Shown here: positions 42,501-42,674 of the stretch, in pieces | Numbering within the stretch: the first letter of the stretch is position 1 | How the letters are laid out: each line of letters begins with the position of its first letter | Notes under the pieces: generated by a model | What the model saw: only the letters and a program-made list of their open reading frames with translations | Databases searched by the model: none | Told to the model about the DNA's origin: nothing | Program-made: the position numbers and the translations under genes | Source of the DNA: a virus | DNA: 42,674 nucleotides | Virus record (IMG/VR): IMGVR_UViG_3300031623_000012 | Location: 1 to 42,674 of that record | Direction: 5' to 3' (one strand)

Positions 42501-42674
42501 AGGAGATGTTAAAGTTTTATTTGTAAGTGTGTCTGTAGTATCTGTACCTACTAACGTTGTTGTAGCATTAGGTAAAGATACTGTTTTATCTGAGCCTGTT
42601 GGATTTACAACTGTTAATATGGTTTCATAACCGTCAGCAACTGAGCCTTCAAAAGTAATAGTGTTTCCTGTGTT
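39540..42674 (-). CDS. Repeat-built tail fibre or virion protein, C-terminal part (5' end outside window)
   Basis: The frame is open to the window edge (1044 codons), so the first Met at 42278 is internal and the true start lies outside. Near the edge it has fibre-typical 'TDTLTNKTLTSPSINGAY'. It then carries six related beta units ('VVHNGTTAFIATYNDV', 'LTADISGSNVRLRASG', 'MFRILLSD' type), interrupted by 'GMLRYNSSSSTYERYDSSGW'. After ~710 comes 'GDLEIYHDGSNSYIDDAGTG' and a C-terminal 'NMEEMIKDIEKLTGKKYIKE' coiled segment. The layout is that of long marine-phage fibres that contact the host surface. It is followed by the 210-aa gene in one operon. Confidence 0.82.
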   Translation of the reverse strand, partial: NTGNTITFEGSVADGYETILTVVNPTGSDKTVSLPNATTTLVGTDTTDTLTNKTLTSPSINGAYTLPTSDGSNGQVIQTDGAGTLSFAESSGGGGGNNTAVKQFNYYKLTTTSAVIDEFDLGAFRGAVYDVTMEDHDNSLIGHVKVSVVHNDSTPYISVYDVNEDSTNIVNFTAAISGDMLQLSGSTQSSTHTNLRIYRIALGDHHETVANTNSKIIASSTAITTAGVTLDQFTKTDIQGAKYVVLFKDSTQTEYQISEVSLTHNGTTVYFNDYAKVSTRSDYAFTLSSTISSATLTLTAASTGGTTATAILYRQDLGSKTKLGEVDNNLYGKKSDIDSTVETIDSFDVFKYRSARYFINVGNSGSTEYQNSEIVMTVNVAGTDATISQSSLETGNNSLATFTADVSSGKARLRASCSTNSVIYFARLGMEAKNIYRANAQTSDDLYITHNNIKLTAEMLDLSGATGSLKLPSGTTAQRSTGAVGMLRYNSSSSTYERYDSSGWTAITTTASTSDLSDTTTGNKTSIGTSVTTINSFDETDFDSAFYMVVARDEINEETTAEQISLVHNNTTAFVASGGSVRSGSNAHLTYTADISGSTVRLRGTGTSDVNSIKYFRIAMGDSTSATSSGNTAIILNTDVDSAVENIDTWAHASYRGAKYYISANNSSKTELQNIECSVVHNGTTAFIATYNDVYTGNNPLVSLTADISGSNVRLRASGNETNTAVKMFRILLSDSEAAVSGDNTKVVASVTVSSSETAIDTFSSDSYTGSHYVVVGYNSSESGTPASISEVFVVHDGTTAYVSSGPIVSSKGTDQLTFTAALSGTTVTLNALSTSGGSTTVNAFRTHIKREAAGASTSIQVLTSNDQAITGTKTLADNVKLKFGTGGDLEIYHDGSNSYIDDAGTGSLVYRSGTQTFQNAAGSKTMAVFNAATSVDLNYNSTTRLQTSSTGVTLSGAMAMGVVSDPSTVANYAHVYAKDDSASAEVYVRDEAGNVTKLSPHNKQGEWEYFSRNTITGKTVRVNMEEMIKDIEKLTGKKYIKEE
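40120..42345 (-). repeat. Six ~100-aa degenerate coding repeats in the fibre gene
   Basis: Units open with 'IDSFD-x-x-x-YR-x-A-x-Y', pass through 'VHNGTTA' and 'TADISG-x-x-VRLRA' strands and close with 'FRI-x-x-GD'. Three lie on each side of a different ~75-residue spacer. The same order of elements in each unit indicates tandem duplication with divergence. Boundaries are approximate. Confidence 0.75.

Overview
The window is a piece of a T4-like contractile-tailed phage genome (myovirus), from the strongly AT-rich marine lineage that includes cyanophage- and pelagiphage-type T4 relatives. Recognisable T4 counterparts are UvsW, UvsY, UvsX, gp32, gp17, gp16, gp4, gp19, gp18, gp1 (dNMP kinase), gp13, gp14, gp15 and a gp48/gp54-type tail-tube protein. 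Several proteins carry features I associate with marine T4-like phages: radical SAM protein plus small beta-rich partner, cold-shock protein, extended gp14/gp15/gp18, and 'GDLEIYHDGSNSY'-type fibres. No photosystem gene is present here, and the host cannot be named from sequence alone. Coding is almost gapless. The longest non-coding stretches are 33504-33635 and 18778-18871, and no gene-free stretch exceeds 300 bases.

Layout. (1) 1-1941, minus: 5' part of uvsW and a 438-aa companion gene, with a SprT-like metalloprotease gene diverging at 1989. (2) 2425-15339: an accessory glycan island between uvsW and uvsY, which are neighbours in T4. A seven-gene minus operon (8890 to 2425) encodes two KpsS/CDP-glycerol-transferase-like GT-B proteins plus a third of that family, a GT-A enzyme, glutamine-dependent asparagine synthase, a 7Fe ferredoxin and an MptE/GT42-like protein. 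It is followed by a plus-strand GT-A gene, a minus-strand GT61 gene, a plus operon (SGNH hydrolase, fourth GT-B paralogue, FkbM methyltransferase, GT-A), then minus-strand 2OG-Fe(II) oxygenase, an unknown and another GT. (3) 15336-18777, minus: HAD phosphatase, uvsY, a small conserved ORF, uvsX and gp32. (4) 18872-22747: a radical SAM gene, a small beta-rich partner and a large conserved phage protein. (5) 22768-33503, minus: packaging and tail genes (gp17, Csp, two conserved proteins, gp16, gp4, a structural protein, gp48/54-like, gp19 and a very large gp18). (6) 33636-38735: degenerate HNH-like protein, dNMP kinase, gp13 diverging from gp14-gp15, Nudix hydrolase and a 28-aa membrane peptide. 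(7) 38732-42674, minus: a small lipoprotein, a fibre-associated protein and the 3' part of a repeat-built fibre gene that runs off the window.

Regulation visible in sequence. Late-type promoters (T4 consensus TATAAATA) lie before structural genes and a few accessory genes. Sigma70-type promoters with 16-17 bp spacers lie before uvsX, dNMP kinase, the Nudix gene and the uvsW operon. In most cases the predicted transcription start falls 0-9 nt before the start codon, so many of these mRNAs would be leaderless or nearly so; gp18 and gp32 instead have real leaders with strong Shine-Dalgarno sites. An intrinsic terminator sits between gp19 and the gp48/54-like gene, and hairpins flank gp32.

Cooperation. 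The recombination genes (UvsX, UvsY, gp32, UvsW) would run recombination-dependent replication. gp16/gp17/gp4/gp13/gp14/gp15/gp18/gp19 package DNA and finish head and tail. The island could build or alter a surface glycan on the host or virion. The radical SAM protein, ferredoxin and 2OG oxygenase form a redox set whose substrates are unknown.
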